From Prochlorococcus sp. AG-388-A01 (lineage in GTDB: Bacteria; Cyanobacteriota; Cyanobacteriia; PCC-6307; Cyanobiaceae): 64,000 bases of DNA. The DNA lies in the NCBI GenBank assembly GCA_003279945.1, contig QCGK01000002.1, forward strand, positions 80,640 to 144,639, written 5' to 3'. Positions within the stretch are counted from its first letter, which is position 1. The number at the start of each line of letters is the position of its first letter. Positions 45,959 through 54,865 of this stretch are shown in pieces. Position numbers and translations under genes: made by a program. The notes under the pieces were generated by a model. The model was not told the origin of the DNA, did not search any database, and saw only the letters and a list, made by a program, of their open reading frames with translations.

Positions 45959-47212
45959 TTGCACATTTGTATTTTCCAAACAGGTGAACCTTTACACATA
46001 GATAGTGGAAATTACAGACCAATGCGTGCGATGCTGTTAACCGATGAATTACTAAAAGAAGGTCATAAAGTTACAATCATAAGTTCATCTTTTTTTCACC
46101 AAAGAAAAACTTTCAGGTCAAAAAGTTTCGAGAAAATTAATATACAAGAAAATCTTTCCATAATGTTAATACCATCTTTAGGCTATAAAAAACATATAGG
46201 TTTTAAAAGATTATTTGACCATATAGTTTTATCTATAAATCTAAATAAATTCCTTATTAAAAATAAAAAGTTCAAACCTGATAAAGTTTTTCTTGGATAT
46301 CCTCCAATTGAAAGTTCTTTCGTAATTATTAATTGGGCAAAGAAAAATAATATCCCAATTATGTTAGATGTTAAAGATAATTGGCCGGAAAACTTCATTG
46401 AGGCATTTCCAAATTTCTTAAAAAAATTTGCAAGATTCATACTTTTACCTTACTTCAAATTAGCGTCTTACATTTTCAACAATGCTGATTCGATATCATC
46501 CATAACAAACTCATTTATTAATTGGATAAAATCAGTTCAAAACATACAGAATAAAAACTTTAATGAGTCAAAATATTTTGTGTCACCTTTGGTAAGAAAA
46601 AAAATTAATTTTAACAAAAAAAGACAAAATGAGGCGATAAATTTTTGGCAAAAAAAAGGTATCAACGTAATCGAAAAAAAACATTTTTCATTTGTTGGTA
46701 GTCTCTCAAATTCATTTGATTTTAAATTAATCTTGAATATCTCAAATTTTTTAATTACAAAGTATCCAAATTACATTTTTATAATTTGCGGTACTGGGGA
46801 TAAATATAAAGAGCTAAAAATACTTTTTAACAATAAATCAAATGTAATGCTTGTTGGTGAGATTGATAAATACAAAGCATCAATACTAATAAAACACTCT
46901 GTTGCCTCATTAGCTCCTTATTTGAATAATCAAAATTTTCAAAATAGTATTCCAAATAAAGTCATTGAAAGTTTAGAGAATAGTGTTCCATTTATAACTA
47001 ATACAGAAGGTGAATTAAAAAAAATGATTAAGGAATTTGATAATGGTATTTTTTTAGATAAAGATTTGAACGGTATTGAAAAAATATTAGATTTGATTGA
47101 AAACAAAGAATTCTTAAATAATCTAAAAAGAAATTCATTTAATAGTTATCAAGAATTATTTAATTTTGAAAAAACCTATAAGAAGATTATTTTTAATTTA
47201 AAAAAAATTTAG
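45959..47212 (+). CDS. Glycosyltransferase family 4-like
   Basis: A 417-residue GT-B protein starting with TTG at 45959. The N-terminus (HICIFQTGEPLHIDSGNYRP, MRAMLLTDELLKEGHKVTII) is that of GT4 enzymes from O-antigen clusters. The C-terminal donor domain has FVGSLSNSFDFKLILNISNF, IICGTGDKYKELK and NKVIESLENSVPFITNTEGE, where the usual E-x7-E is reduced. The donor and acceptor are unknown. It is 3 nt after the acetyltransferase gene. Confidence 0.85.
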   Translation: MHICIFQTGEPLHIDSGNYRPMRAMLLTDELLKEGHKVTIISSSFFHQRKTFRSKSFEKINIQENLSIMLIPSLGYKKHIGFKRLFDHIVLSINLNKFLIKNKKFKPDKVFLGYPPIESSFVIINWAKKNNIPIMLDVKDNWPENFIEAFPNFLKKFARFILLPYFKLASYIFNNADSISSITNSFINWIKSVQNIQNKNFNESKYFVSPLVRKKINFNKKRQNEAINFWQKKGINVIEKKHFSFVGSLSNSFDFKLILNISNFLITKYPNYIFIICGTGDKYKELKILFNNKSNVMLVGEIDKYKASILIKHSVASLAPYLNNQNFQNSIPNKVIESLENSVPFITNTEGELKKMIKEFDNGIFLDKDLNGIEKILDLIENKEFLNNLKRNSFNSYQELFNFEKTYKKIIFNLKKI

Positions 47213-47267
47213 TTTTTAACTATGACTTTGAATTATAATTAGATTTTAATTTGTTAAGAGATTTATA

Positions 47268-48314
47268 ATGGTTAGTAATAGATATTTAGATGATTTAATA
47301 AATCCTGAGAAAAACCAGAATACTTTTAATTTAAATTCTATTTCAAAAAAAGATTGTGAAGACTTATATAGAAAATTAACTTTTATTAGAGAAGTAGAGT
47401 TTAAAATTGCCGAAGAACGAAAGAATGGAGAAATAGGAGGGCCTGTTCATCTTGCCGCTGGTCAAGAAGCTATACCAGTAGGAATTTCTTATCATCTAAA
47501 TAAAAATGACTATATTTTTGGTGCTCATAGATCTCATGCCCATATTCTAGCTCTAGGTTCTTCTCTTAAGGGTTTATTTGCAGAAATTCTTGGTAGGTCA
47601 ACAGGTCTTTCCAAAGGCTACGGAGGTTCAATGCATCTCATTGATAAAAGTGTTGGATTTATGGGTTCAGTTCCAATTGTGGCAGGTACAATATCCTTAG
47701 CAGTTGGAGCAGGCTTTGCAATATCACAAAAAAATACTAATTCTGTTTCTATTGCATATATAGGGGACGGCGGGGTAGAAGAAGGTGTTTTCCATGAGTC
47801 ATTAAATCTTGCTTCTATAAATAATTTGCCAGTTATTTTTGTTGTTGAAAATAATCTCTTTTCAAGCCATATGGATATTAAAAAAAGGCAACCTAGTTCT
47901 TTTACTTCAAGATTTGCTAAAGCTAACTTAATTAATCATAAAATTATTGATGGCAATAATATAATTGAAGTTATTAATGCATCAAAAGATATAATTAAAG
48001 AGACTAGAGAAAATAAAAAGCCTTGGTTAATTGAGGCTTTCACTTATAGATGGTTTGGTCATGTAGACTGGAGAGAAGATATTGATGTAGGCACGAATCG
48101 ATGTAGAAAATCCTTAAATAATTGGAAACTAAGATGTCCTATTAAAAGATTAAAAGAATCTCTTATTGAAGAGAACATAATGGATCAGTCAATATTAGAT
48201 AATATAAGAACTGAAATAATTGATGAAATAAATAATACTTGGGAAATTGCACTACAAGAACCATTCCCAGAGAAGAATGATCTTTTAAAAAATATTTACT
48301 TTGAAAAAAAATGA
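47268..48314 (+). CDS. Thiamine-diphosphate dehydrogenase E1 alpha subunit (PDH/acetoin type)
   Basis: A 348-residue alpha subunit of a 2-oxoacid or acetoin dehydrogenase E1. The thiamine-diphosphate motif GDG...NN is intact (YIGDGGVEEGVFHESLNLAS then FVVENN), preceded by GGPVHLAAGQEAIPVG and GAHRSHAHILALG. It overlaps the beta subunit gene by 4 nt. No E2 or E3 gene is near. Its position inside a polysaccharide island suggests making or adding a two- or three-carbon sugar substituent, not central metabolism; this is inference. Confidence 0.88.
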   Translation: MVSNRYLDDLINPEKNQNTFNLNSISKKDCEDLYRKLTFIREVEFKIAEERKNGEIGGPVHLAAGQEAIPVGISYHLNKNDYIFGAHRSHAHILALGSSLKGLFAEILGRSTGLSKGYGGSMHLIDKSVGFMGSVPIVAGTISLAVGAGFAISQKNTNSVSIAYIGDGGVEEGVFHESLNLASINNLPVIFVVENNLFSSHMDIKKRQPSSFTSRFAKANLINHKIIDGNNIIEVINASKDIIKETRENKKPWLIEAFTYRWFGHVDWREDIDVGTNRCRKSLNNWKLRCPIKRLKESLIEENIMDQSILDNIRTEIIDEINNTWEIALQEPFPEKNDLLKNIYFEKK

Positions 48315-49306
48315 CCAATTACATAACTTACTCAGAAGCAATTCTTGAAGGCTTCAAATATCTTTTAGACAATCATAAAGATGTATTTGTTATAGGCCAA
48401 GGATTGTGGAGTCCTTGGTATGTGGGGAATACTATGAGAGATCTAGATAAGTTATACGGTAAAAAAAGGATAATAGACACACCTGTTTCAGAGAATGCTG
48501 TCACAGGTGCTGCTATAGGAGCATCACTATGCGGTTCTAAACCTATAGTAGTTCATCCAAGGATGGATTTTATGCTGTATGCAATGGATCCAATTATTAA
48601 TCAAGCGGCAAAATGGTCATATATGTTTGGCGGTAAGGCAAATCCTCAAGTAACCATAAGATCAATTGTTAATAGGGGAGGCGAACAAGGTGCTCAACAT
48701 TCACAAATATTACATTCATTATTTGCCCATATTCCTGGATTAAGAGTTGTGATGCCCTATTCAGTTCTGGATGCAAGAGATTTGCTTATCTCATCTGTTT
48801 TATGCAAGGACCCTGTAATATTTATTGATGACAGGTGGCTTTATGATGAAAAAGATGAAAGTAAGGAAGTTGAAAAATTAAATTTGGAGGAAGTAACATC
48901 TAGAAAAGTTTTGGAGGGGAATGATATCACAATCATCTCATCAGGATATTCCACAAAAATCTCAAAAAATGCAATCAAAATTTTTAATGAAGCTAATAAA
49001 AATTATTCAATTGAACTTATCGACCTAAGAGTTATAAATCCAATCAATTACGACTTAATTTTAAAATCCATATGTAAAACAAAAAGATTTATAGTGGTTG
49101 ATGGTGGATGGAAAACTTGTGGTTTAGCTTCAGAAATAATTTCCTCAGTAGTCGAGAAACTAGATCCAAACATTTTATTGTCTAAACCTATCAATTTATC
49201 TTTAAAAAATTGTCCAGCCCCCTCTGCAAATGTTCTTGAGAGAGAGTACTATTTATCTGAACAAGATATTGTAAGTTTATTAAAAAGAGAGCTATTAGAT
49301 TCTTAA
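48311..49306 (+). CDS. Thiamine-diphosphate dehydrogenase E1 beta subunit
   Basis: The 331-residue partner of the preceding gene, with the transketolase pyrimidine domain: ITYSEAILEGFKYLLDNHKD, VIGQGLWSPWYVGNT, RIIDTPVSENAVTGAAIGAS and VNRGGEQGAQHSQILHSLFA, then a C-terminal transketolase domain (ITIISSGYSTKISKNAIKIF). The highly conserved Glu of TPVSE, which activates the cofactor, is present. The AQHSQ motif fits branched-chain/acetoin type E1 beta. Confidence 0.9.
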   Translation: MTNYITYSEAILEGFKYLLDNHKDVFVIGQGLWSPWYVGNTMRDLDKLYGKKRIIDTPVSENAVTGAAIGASLCGSKPIVVHPRMDFMLYAMDPIINQAAKWSYMFGGKANPQVTIRSIVNRGGEQGAQHSQILHSLFAHIPGLRVVMPYSVLDARDLLISSVLCKDPVIFIDDRWLYDEKDESKEVEKLNLEEVTSRKVLEGNDITIISSGYSTKISKNAIKIFNEANKNYSIELIDLRVINPINYDLILKSICKTKRFIVVDGGWKTCGLASEIISSVVEKLDPNILLSKPINLSLKNCPAPSANVLEREYYLSEQDIVSLLKRELLDS

Positions 49307-49314
49307 CCCAGTTT

Positions 49315-50451
49315 TTATGTATACCTGTAAAAGTAATTTATCTTATCGCAAATGTATTGAACCTCCTCTTTCTTCATCATATGATTCATAGGCAGTAAAA
49401 GTAAACTATCAAACAATGCTTTTGTTTCTGGATAATCCTCTATTTCATAACCCAGTCGTGAAAAATGTGCTATCGAAAAACCTCCCCATTGTTTTATAGT
49501 TCCAATATCATTTTTTTTAAGAAACTCTATTAAATCATCTTTTTTATTTGCCTGTATTTCATAATTTTGATAAGTGCTAATAGAATTACTATTTGTTGAA
49601 AACCTAGGAGGGAGTTTAAGGTCTGAATTTATTTCCAATTCCCTTAAATTATCGTCATAAATGCTAGCCAATTCTCTTCTTTTATCTATTAATGAATTTA
49701 GATCATTTATTCGTTCGATAATAACTCTGGCATTGATACTGTCCAACCTACTATTCCTCCCCCAATTTATTGCTTCAAATTCCTCGCCTCTACCATGATC
49801 TCTTACAGACTTTGCAAATGATGCTAATTTATCATTATTTGTGATAATTGCACCTCCATCTCCAATGCCTCCTGCAACTTTTGCAGGATAAAAAGATAAA
49901 CAACCTCCAATCCCCCAACTACCTGAATGTTTTTTACCATTAAACGCTCCTATTCCTTGAGCAGAATCCTCAATTAAATAAATTTTATTGCTATCACAAA
50001 AATCTTTTATAGGATCCATGTCTGCAACAACACCATTTAATTGAGTAATAATACAAGCAGAAATACCCTCCAAATTACATTTCTCTAGCTGCTTAATTTC
50101 CAACATAAGTGAATCAGGATCAACATCTACTGGTATAGGGATTAAATTTGCACTTTTTGCGGCAGAGGCTGTCGCAAGCATGGTATGAGAGGGGACCAAG
50201 ACCTTAGAATTAAATGGTAAATCTAAAAAATTAAATATTATTTCCATTGCATCTGTCGCATTTGCAACAGTTATACAATGTTTAATTCCAGTAATAACTT
50301 GGATTTTATTTTCGAGTTGTTCTATAAATGGCCCTCCTATTAAATATCCTGTTTCAAGAACTTCTTGTATGAGTAATTTATAATTTAAATCTTTGCAAAA
50401 ATTCTTATAATTGAAAAATGGAATATGCATAAAAATAATATTATCTTTCAA
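49315..50451 (-). CDS. DegT/DnrJ/EryC1/StrS aminotransferase (WbpE/WlbC-like)
   Basis: A PLP-dependent sugar aminotransferase of 378 residues. The cofactor motifs are VANATDAMEIIFNFLDL (phosphate loop), LIEDSAQGIGAFNGKKHSGS (Asp) and the Schiff-base Lys in SFYPAKVAGGIGDGGAI. Together with the WlbA- and WlbB-like neighbours it can supply the 3-amination step to a UDP-3-amino-hexuronate. It is the only gene read leftward in the 44-54.8 kb block, so it needs its own promoter in the 85-nt gap upstream. Confidence 0.9.
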   Translation of the reverse strand: MKDNIIFMHIPFFNYKNFCKDLNYKLLIQEVLETGYLIGGPFIEQLENKIQVITGIKHCITVANATDAMEIIFNFLDLPFNSKVLVPSHTMLATASAAKSANLIPIPVDVDPDSLMLEIKQLEKCNLEGISACIITQLNGVVADMDPIKDFCDSNKIYLIEDSAQGIGAFNGKKHSGSWGIGGCLSFYPAKVAGGIGDGGAIITNNDKLASFAKSVRDHGRGEEFEAINWGRNSRLDSINARVIIERINDLNSLIDKRRELASIYDDNLRELEINSDLKLPPRFSTNSNSISTYQNYEIQANKKDDLIEFLKKNDIGTIKQWGGFSIAHFSRLGYEIEDYPETKALFDSLLLLPMNHMMKKEEVQYICDKINYFYRYT

Positions 50452-50536
50452 TTATATATACTACAAATTAATACAATCTCATATGCTAATATTCTATGAA
50501 CTATGGTAATTCCATAATTTTTAGAAAACATATAGG

Positions 50537-51865
50537 ATGGATATCAATAAAAAAAATATTTTTTATGAACAAATTTATGAAAAAGTATCAAGAAAAGATT
50601 ATAAGATTGGAATAATTGGAATGGGTTACGTAGGTTTGCCACTAGGTTTGGCATTCTGCAAAAAAGATATAACTACCTATGGGTTTGATATAAATAAAAA
50701 TATAATTAAATCATTGAAAAGTTGTATAAGCTATATAAACCATATACATTCAGGGGAGATAAAAAAATATGTAAATAACAACAAATTAATCCCATCAGGA
50801 AACCTTAAAAATATAAATAATGTCGATGTAATAATTATATGTGTGCCAACACCCTTAAACAAAAACAAAGAGCCTGATTTAACTTTTGTAAAAAACTCAT
50901 TAGATTCTATAAAAAACTTTTTACATAAAGGCCAAATCCTTATTTTGGAGAGTACAACATATCCAGGTACAACAGAAGAAATATTAAAACCATTGATTGA
51001 AAAAGAAGGTTTAGAAATTGGAAAAGATTTCTTTTTAGTCTATTCTCCTGAACGCGAAGATCCTGGTAATAAAATATATCAAACCCACAATATTCCAAAA
51101 ATAATTGGCGGCTGCACAGAAAATTGTGCCTCAATTGCTAAAAATATTTATTCTCAGATCACAGAAGAAATAATCGTATTATCATCAACTAGAGCAGCTG
51201 AAATGACTAAACTCGTTGAGAATATTCATAGAGCAGTCAATATAGGATTAGTTAATGAATTAAAAATCATAGCAGAAGAACTTGGGGTAGACCTTTATGA
51301 GGTCATAAGAGCCGCAGCCACAAAACCATTTGGATACATGCCTTTCTTTCCAGGACCAGGACTTGGAGGGCACTGTATCCCAATAGATCCATATTATTTA
51401 ACATGGAAAGCTAAAGAATTTGGAATTCATACGAAATTTATTGAATTGGCTGGAGAAATTAATTCATCTATGCCTAAGCATGTTGTAAGTAAAATATCAA
51501 ATTCATTAAATGATATTTGCAAATCGGTAAGAAAAAGTGAGATTTTAATTTTGGGAATTGCTTATAAAAAAAACATAGATGATGCCAGAGAATCTCCATC
51601 TTTAGAGATAATAGATTTACTATTAAAAATGGGAGCTAATATTAAATATAATGATCCTTATTTCCCGAAATTTCCAAAATTTAGAAAGTACAATTTCATT
51701 ATAAAATCAATTAAATTAACAAGTAAAAACCTGGAATTATTTGATTGTGCTGTACTTCTAACTGATCATGACTGTTTCGATTATGAATTGATCAAAGAAA
51801 ATAGTAAATTAATTATCGATACAAGAGGCAAATATACTAAAACTTCTAATATCATTAGGGCTTAA
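50537..51865 (+). CDS. wbpA: UDP-N-acetylglucosamine 6-dehydrogenase (WbpA-like)
   Basis: A nucleotide-sugar dehydrogenase of 442 residues that oxidises C6 of a UDP-HexNAc to the uronate. It has the NAD site IGIIGMGYVGLPLGLAF near residue 23, ILESTTYPGTTEEIL, and the catalytic Cys in FFPGPGLGGHCIPIDPYYLT, then ILGIAYKKNIDDARESPSLE. The wording matches WbpA (UDP-GlcNAc) more than WecC (UDP-ManNAc). It is followed after 15 nt by the WlbA-like oxidase gene. Confidence 0.92.
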   Translation: MDINKKNIFYEQIYEKVSRKDYKIGIIGMGYVGLPLGLAFCKKDITTYGFDINKNIIKSLKSCISYINHIHSGEIKKYVNNNKLIPSGNLKNINNVDVIIICVPTPLNKNKEPDLTFVKNSLDSIKNFLHKGQILILESTTYPGTTEEILKPLIEKEGLEIGKDFFLVYSPEREDPGNKIYQTHNIPKIIGGCTENCASIAKNIYSQITEEIIVLSSTRAAEMTKLVENIHRAVNIGLVNELKIIAEELGVDLYEVIRAAATKPFGYMPFFPGPGLGGHCIPIDPYYLTWKAKEFGIHTKFIELAGEINSSMPKHVVSKISNSLNDICKSVRKSEILILGIAYKKNIDDARESPSLEIIDLLLKMGANIKYNDPYFPKFPKFRKYNFIIKSIKLTSKNLELFDCAVLLTDHDCFDYELIKENSKLIIDTRGKYTKTSNIIRA

Positions 51866-51880
51866 GTAAACAAATATATA

Positions 51881-52960
51881 ATGATCTCACATAAAATAAA
51901 TATCGCGTTATTAGGTTGTGGAAGGATAAGCAAAAGTCATGTCAATGCTATAGTTTCTGAAAAGGATAGATGTAATTTAGTTGCTATTTGCGATGAGTCT
52001 AAAGAGAAAATAAAATCAGCCACGCAGTATATCCAAGAATTATTTTATAAAGAAGGGATTAACCCTCCCAATTTATTAGATTTCACAAACTACAAGGCAT
52101 TATTATCTGCTCATGAAGAAAGAAAAATCAAAATCGACTTGCTTGTCATTGCAACTCCTAGCGGATTACATTCATCACAAACTATTAATGCTGCAGAATA
52201 TGGAATAAATATATGTACAGAAAAGCCAATGGCATTGAATGTAAAAGATGGTTTAAAGATGATTAATCAATGTCAGAAAAATAATGTGAAGTTATTCGTT
52301 GTTAAACAAAATAGACTAAATTCTACTCTTATAGATTTGCGAGAAAAGATAAAAGAGAAAAAATTTGGAAAAATAGGAATTGTTTCATTAAATGTTTTTT
52401 GGCACAGACCACAGTCATATTATGACCAAGATAACTGGAGGGGTACCGAAGAACTTGATGGTGGAGCTTTGATGAATCAAGCAAGTCATTATGTTGATTT
52501 ACTTGAATGGATGATTGGTCCAATAAAAAGTTTATCTGCATCAATAGCAACAATTTCAAGGAAAATTGAATCTGAGGATACAGCAGTACTTAATTTTAAA
52601 TGGGTTGATGGAACTTTAGGAAGTATGGCAGTGACAATGATTACCTTCCCAAAAAATATAGAGGGGTCTATTACGATAATTGGTGATAAAGGGAGTGCGA
52701 AAGTAGGAGGAGAGGCTTTAAATAAATATGATTTTTTTTATTTTGATGATAACGTCAATGAGGAAGAAATAAAAAAATCAAGCTATAAAATAAAAAATGT
52801 ATATGGTTCTGGTCATTATGAATATTACAAAAATATGCTTGATGTTTTAATTGACAAAAAAGAAGCCATTTGCGATGGAGAAAGTGGTTTGTCAAGTATA
52901 AAAATTATTAAAGCTGCCTATTTGTCTTCAAAATCTGGCAAGGAAATTTCTCTAAGATAA
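51881..52960 (+). CDS. wlbA: Gfo/Idh/MocA oxidoreductase (WlbA/WbpB-like)
   Basis: A 359-residue NAD-dependent oxidase of the kind that oxidises C3 of UDP-GlcNAcA. It has LLGCGRISKSHVNAI near the N-terminus, ICTEKPMALN with the catalytic Lys, and WRGTEELDGGALMNQASHYV, DLLEWMIGPIKSLSA, FPKNIEGSITIIGDKGSAKV, which match WlbA/WbpB strongly. In known pathways this step is coupled to 2-oxoglutarate recycling. It follows the WbpA-like gene directly. Confidence 0.9.
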   Translation: MISHKINIALLGCGRISKSHVNAIVSEKDRCNLVAICDESKEKIKSATQYIQELFYKEGINPPNLLDFTNYKALLSAHEERKIKIDLLVIATPSGLHSSQTINAAEYGINICTEKPMALNVKDGLKMINQCQKNNVKLFVVKQNRLNSTLIDLREKIKEKKFGKIGIVSLNVFWHRPQSYYDQDNWRGTEELDGGALMNQASHYVDLLEWMIGPIKSLSASIATISRKIESEDTAVLNFKWVDGTLGSMAVTMITFPKNIEGSITIIGDKGSAKVGGEALNKYDFFYFDDNVNEEEIKKSSYKIKNVYGSGHYEYYKNMLDVLIDKKEAICDGESGLSSIKIIKAAYLSSKSGKEISLR

Positions 52961-53029
52961 TGGAATCAGATTATTTTTTTGAAATATTCTTAGAAAACTA
53001 TCTGTGTAAATTTCTATTGATATACAAAA

Positions 53030-54823
53030 ATGTTTAAAAAAATATTTTTACGAAAAACCTTCTTTAAACTTCTTATTCAGACCCTTAATGTAATTAATAA
53101 AAGGGGGAAAAGAAAATTAATAAATTTGTTAATATTAGTAATACTTCAAGCAGTCTTTGATGTTATCAGCTTGGCATCATTAGTACCACTAATACAAATA
53201 ATTAGTGATAAAAGTGCCTTAGAAGAATATCTCGAAAATGTATTTAATAGAGTACTAAATATTAGTATTCTTGAAAATAATAATGATTTATCGCTATTAA
53301 TTTATATACCTTTTATTGTGATAATAATAATGATTATTTCAACAATAATTCGTTTATATGTAGTTTTTAAAACTAATAAATTTATAGAAGAGACTAGACA
53401 TCAAATAGCCTCGAGATTAATGGACGGTTATATCTATGGAAGCATTAAATTAAATTCAAACACTGCGGAAATTGCAAAATCAATATTATCTGAAGTAGAT
53501 CAATTCATAATTATTGTTTTTCAACCTACTATTCTAATGTTAACAAATTTATTAGTGTTGATAGCAATAATACTTTACCTTTTTTGTTCAAACTTAAAGG
53601 CTTCTGTATCAAGTTTAATACTTTTAATATCTTTTTATTTTGCCTTCTATATATTTTCTAAAAGGAAGCTTAATTTGGAAGGATATAAAAGTGAGAAAGC
53701 AAATAGAGGTAGATTTTCAACTGCTATAGAATCATTCAATTCGATTAAAGATATAAAAATTTACTCTGCTGAGTATTACTTTTCTAATAGATTTAAAATA
53801 TTTTCTAAAGTCTTTGCAAAAACAAATGCAACTTACTCAACTCTTGTAGCAACTCCAAAATACCTATTAGAGATGCTTGTTTTTATAGGACTTGCTGTTG
53901 CTATACTTTTTATCTCATTATCTAATTCCTCGAATTTCACTACATTACCATTGCTGGGTATTTTTGCATTTGCAGCATATAGAGCTCAACCAGCACTAAG
54001 TAATATTATTTATGGAATCAATAGTATTGAGTATGGTTCTAAAATAATATCTAATTTATTTAATGCATTAAATAATGCTGAATCTAAAAAGAAATCAGAA
54101 AATTTAAAAATAAAAGTTAGAGATAATTTTGGATTAAAAAGTTCACTAACTCTGAAAGATATTGAATTAATTTATGACCATAACAATAAAGGAATTAAAG
54201 ACATAAACTTTTGTTTAAAATGCCCCTCATTATTTCTTTTAGTTGGTCCTAGTGGATCTGGAAAATCGACATTATTAAATATTATTTCAGGAATTATAAA
54301 GCCTCAAAAAGGTGAAATTATATTTTGTAAAAAAGGGTCTAAAGCATTGCCTAAAGTATCCTATCTTAATCAAGAATATTCTTTATTCGATACTACAATT
54401 GCTGAAAACATTGCATTTGGTGTTGAAAAACAAAATATAAATTATGTACACCTTAAAGAAGTTTTAATGAAAGCAGAGTTATACAACTACGTTAGAACTT
54501 TAAAAAATAAAGTTCATGAAAAAGTGGGGGAAAATGGATGTAATTTATCAATTGGCCAGCGACAAAGAGTTGCTTTAGCTAGAGCTCTTTATTTCAATCC
54601 AGATATACTTCTATTAGATGAACCGACAAGTTCTATTGACACTAAAAATGAGAAGAAAATTATTAATACAATAATAAATTTATCTAAAAATATTATTGTT
54701 ATTATGGCAACACATAAGATAAATTTTATTCCCGATGACATTAAAGTTGGATATCTAAACAACGATAAATTTGAAATAAAAAATATTAATGAATATGCAA
54801 AAGAAAATCCAAATAACAAATGA
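53030..54823 (+). CDS. ABC transporter, fused permease-ATPase (PglK-like flippase)
   Basis: A 597-residue half transporter with six N-terminal helices (about residues 25-325) and a C-terminal ATPase. Walker A is GPSGSGKST (near 400), the signature is NLSIGQRQRVALARAL, and Walker B is ILLLDEPTSSID. The arrangement resembles PglK/WlaB, which flips lipid-linked oligosaccharides, and the island context fits a role in moving repeat units; lipid or peptide export is an alternative. No Wzx-type flippase is seen in the window. Confidence 0.88.
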   Translation: MFKKIFLRKTFFKLLIQTLNVINKRGKRKLINLLILVILQAVFDVISLASLVPLIQIISDKSALEEYLENVFNRVLNISILENNNDLSLLIYIPFIVIIIMIISTIIRLYVVFKTNKFIEETRHQIASRLMDGYIYGSIKLNSNTAEIAKSILSEVDQFIIIVFQPTILMLTNLLVLIAIILYLFCSNLKASVSSLILLISFYFAFYIFSKRKLNLEGYKSEKANRGRFSTAIESFNSIKDIKIYSAEYYFSNRFKIFSKVFAKTNATYSTLVATPKYLLEMLVFIGLAVAILFISLSNSSNFTTLPLLGIFAFAAYRAQPALSNIIYGINSIEYGSKIISNLFNALNNAESKKKSENLKIKVRDNFGLKSSLTLKDIELIYDHNNKGIKDINFCLKCPSLFLLVGPSGSGKSTLLNIISGIIKPQKGEIIFCKKGSKALPKVSYLNQEYSLFDTTIAENIAFGVEKQNINYVHLKEVLMKAELYNYVRTLKNKVHEKVGENGCNLSIGQRQRVALARALYFNPDILLLDEPTSSIDTKNEKKIINTIINLSKNIIVIMATHKINFIPDDIKVGYLNNDKFEIKNINEYAKENPNNK

Positions 54824-54865
54824 TTGATTTAAGGTCAAACTTTTAGTCAGAAATTTATCTATTTT

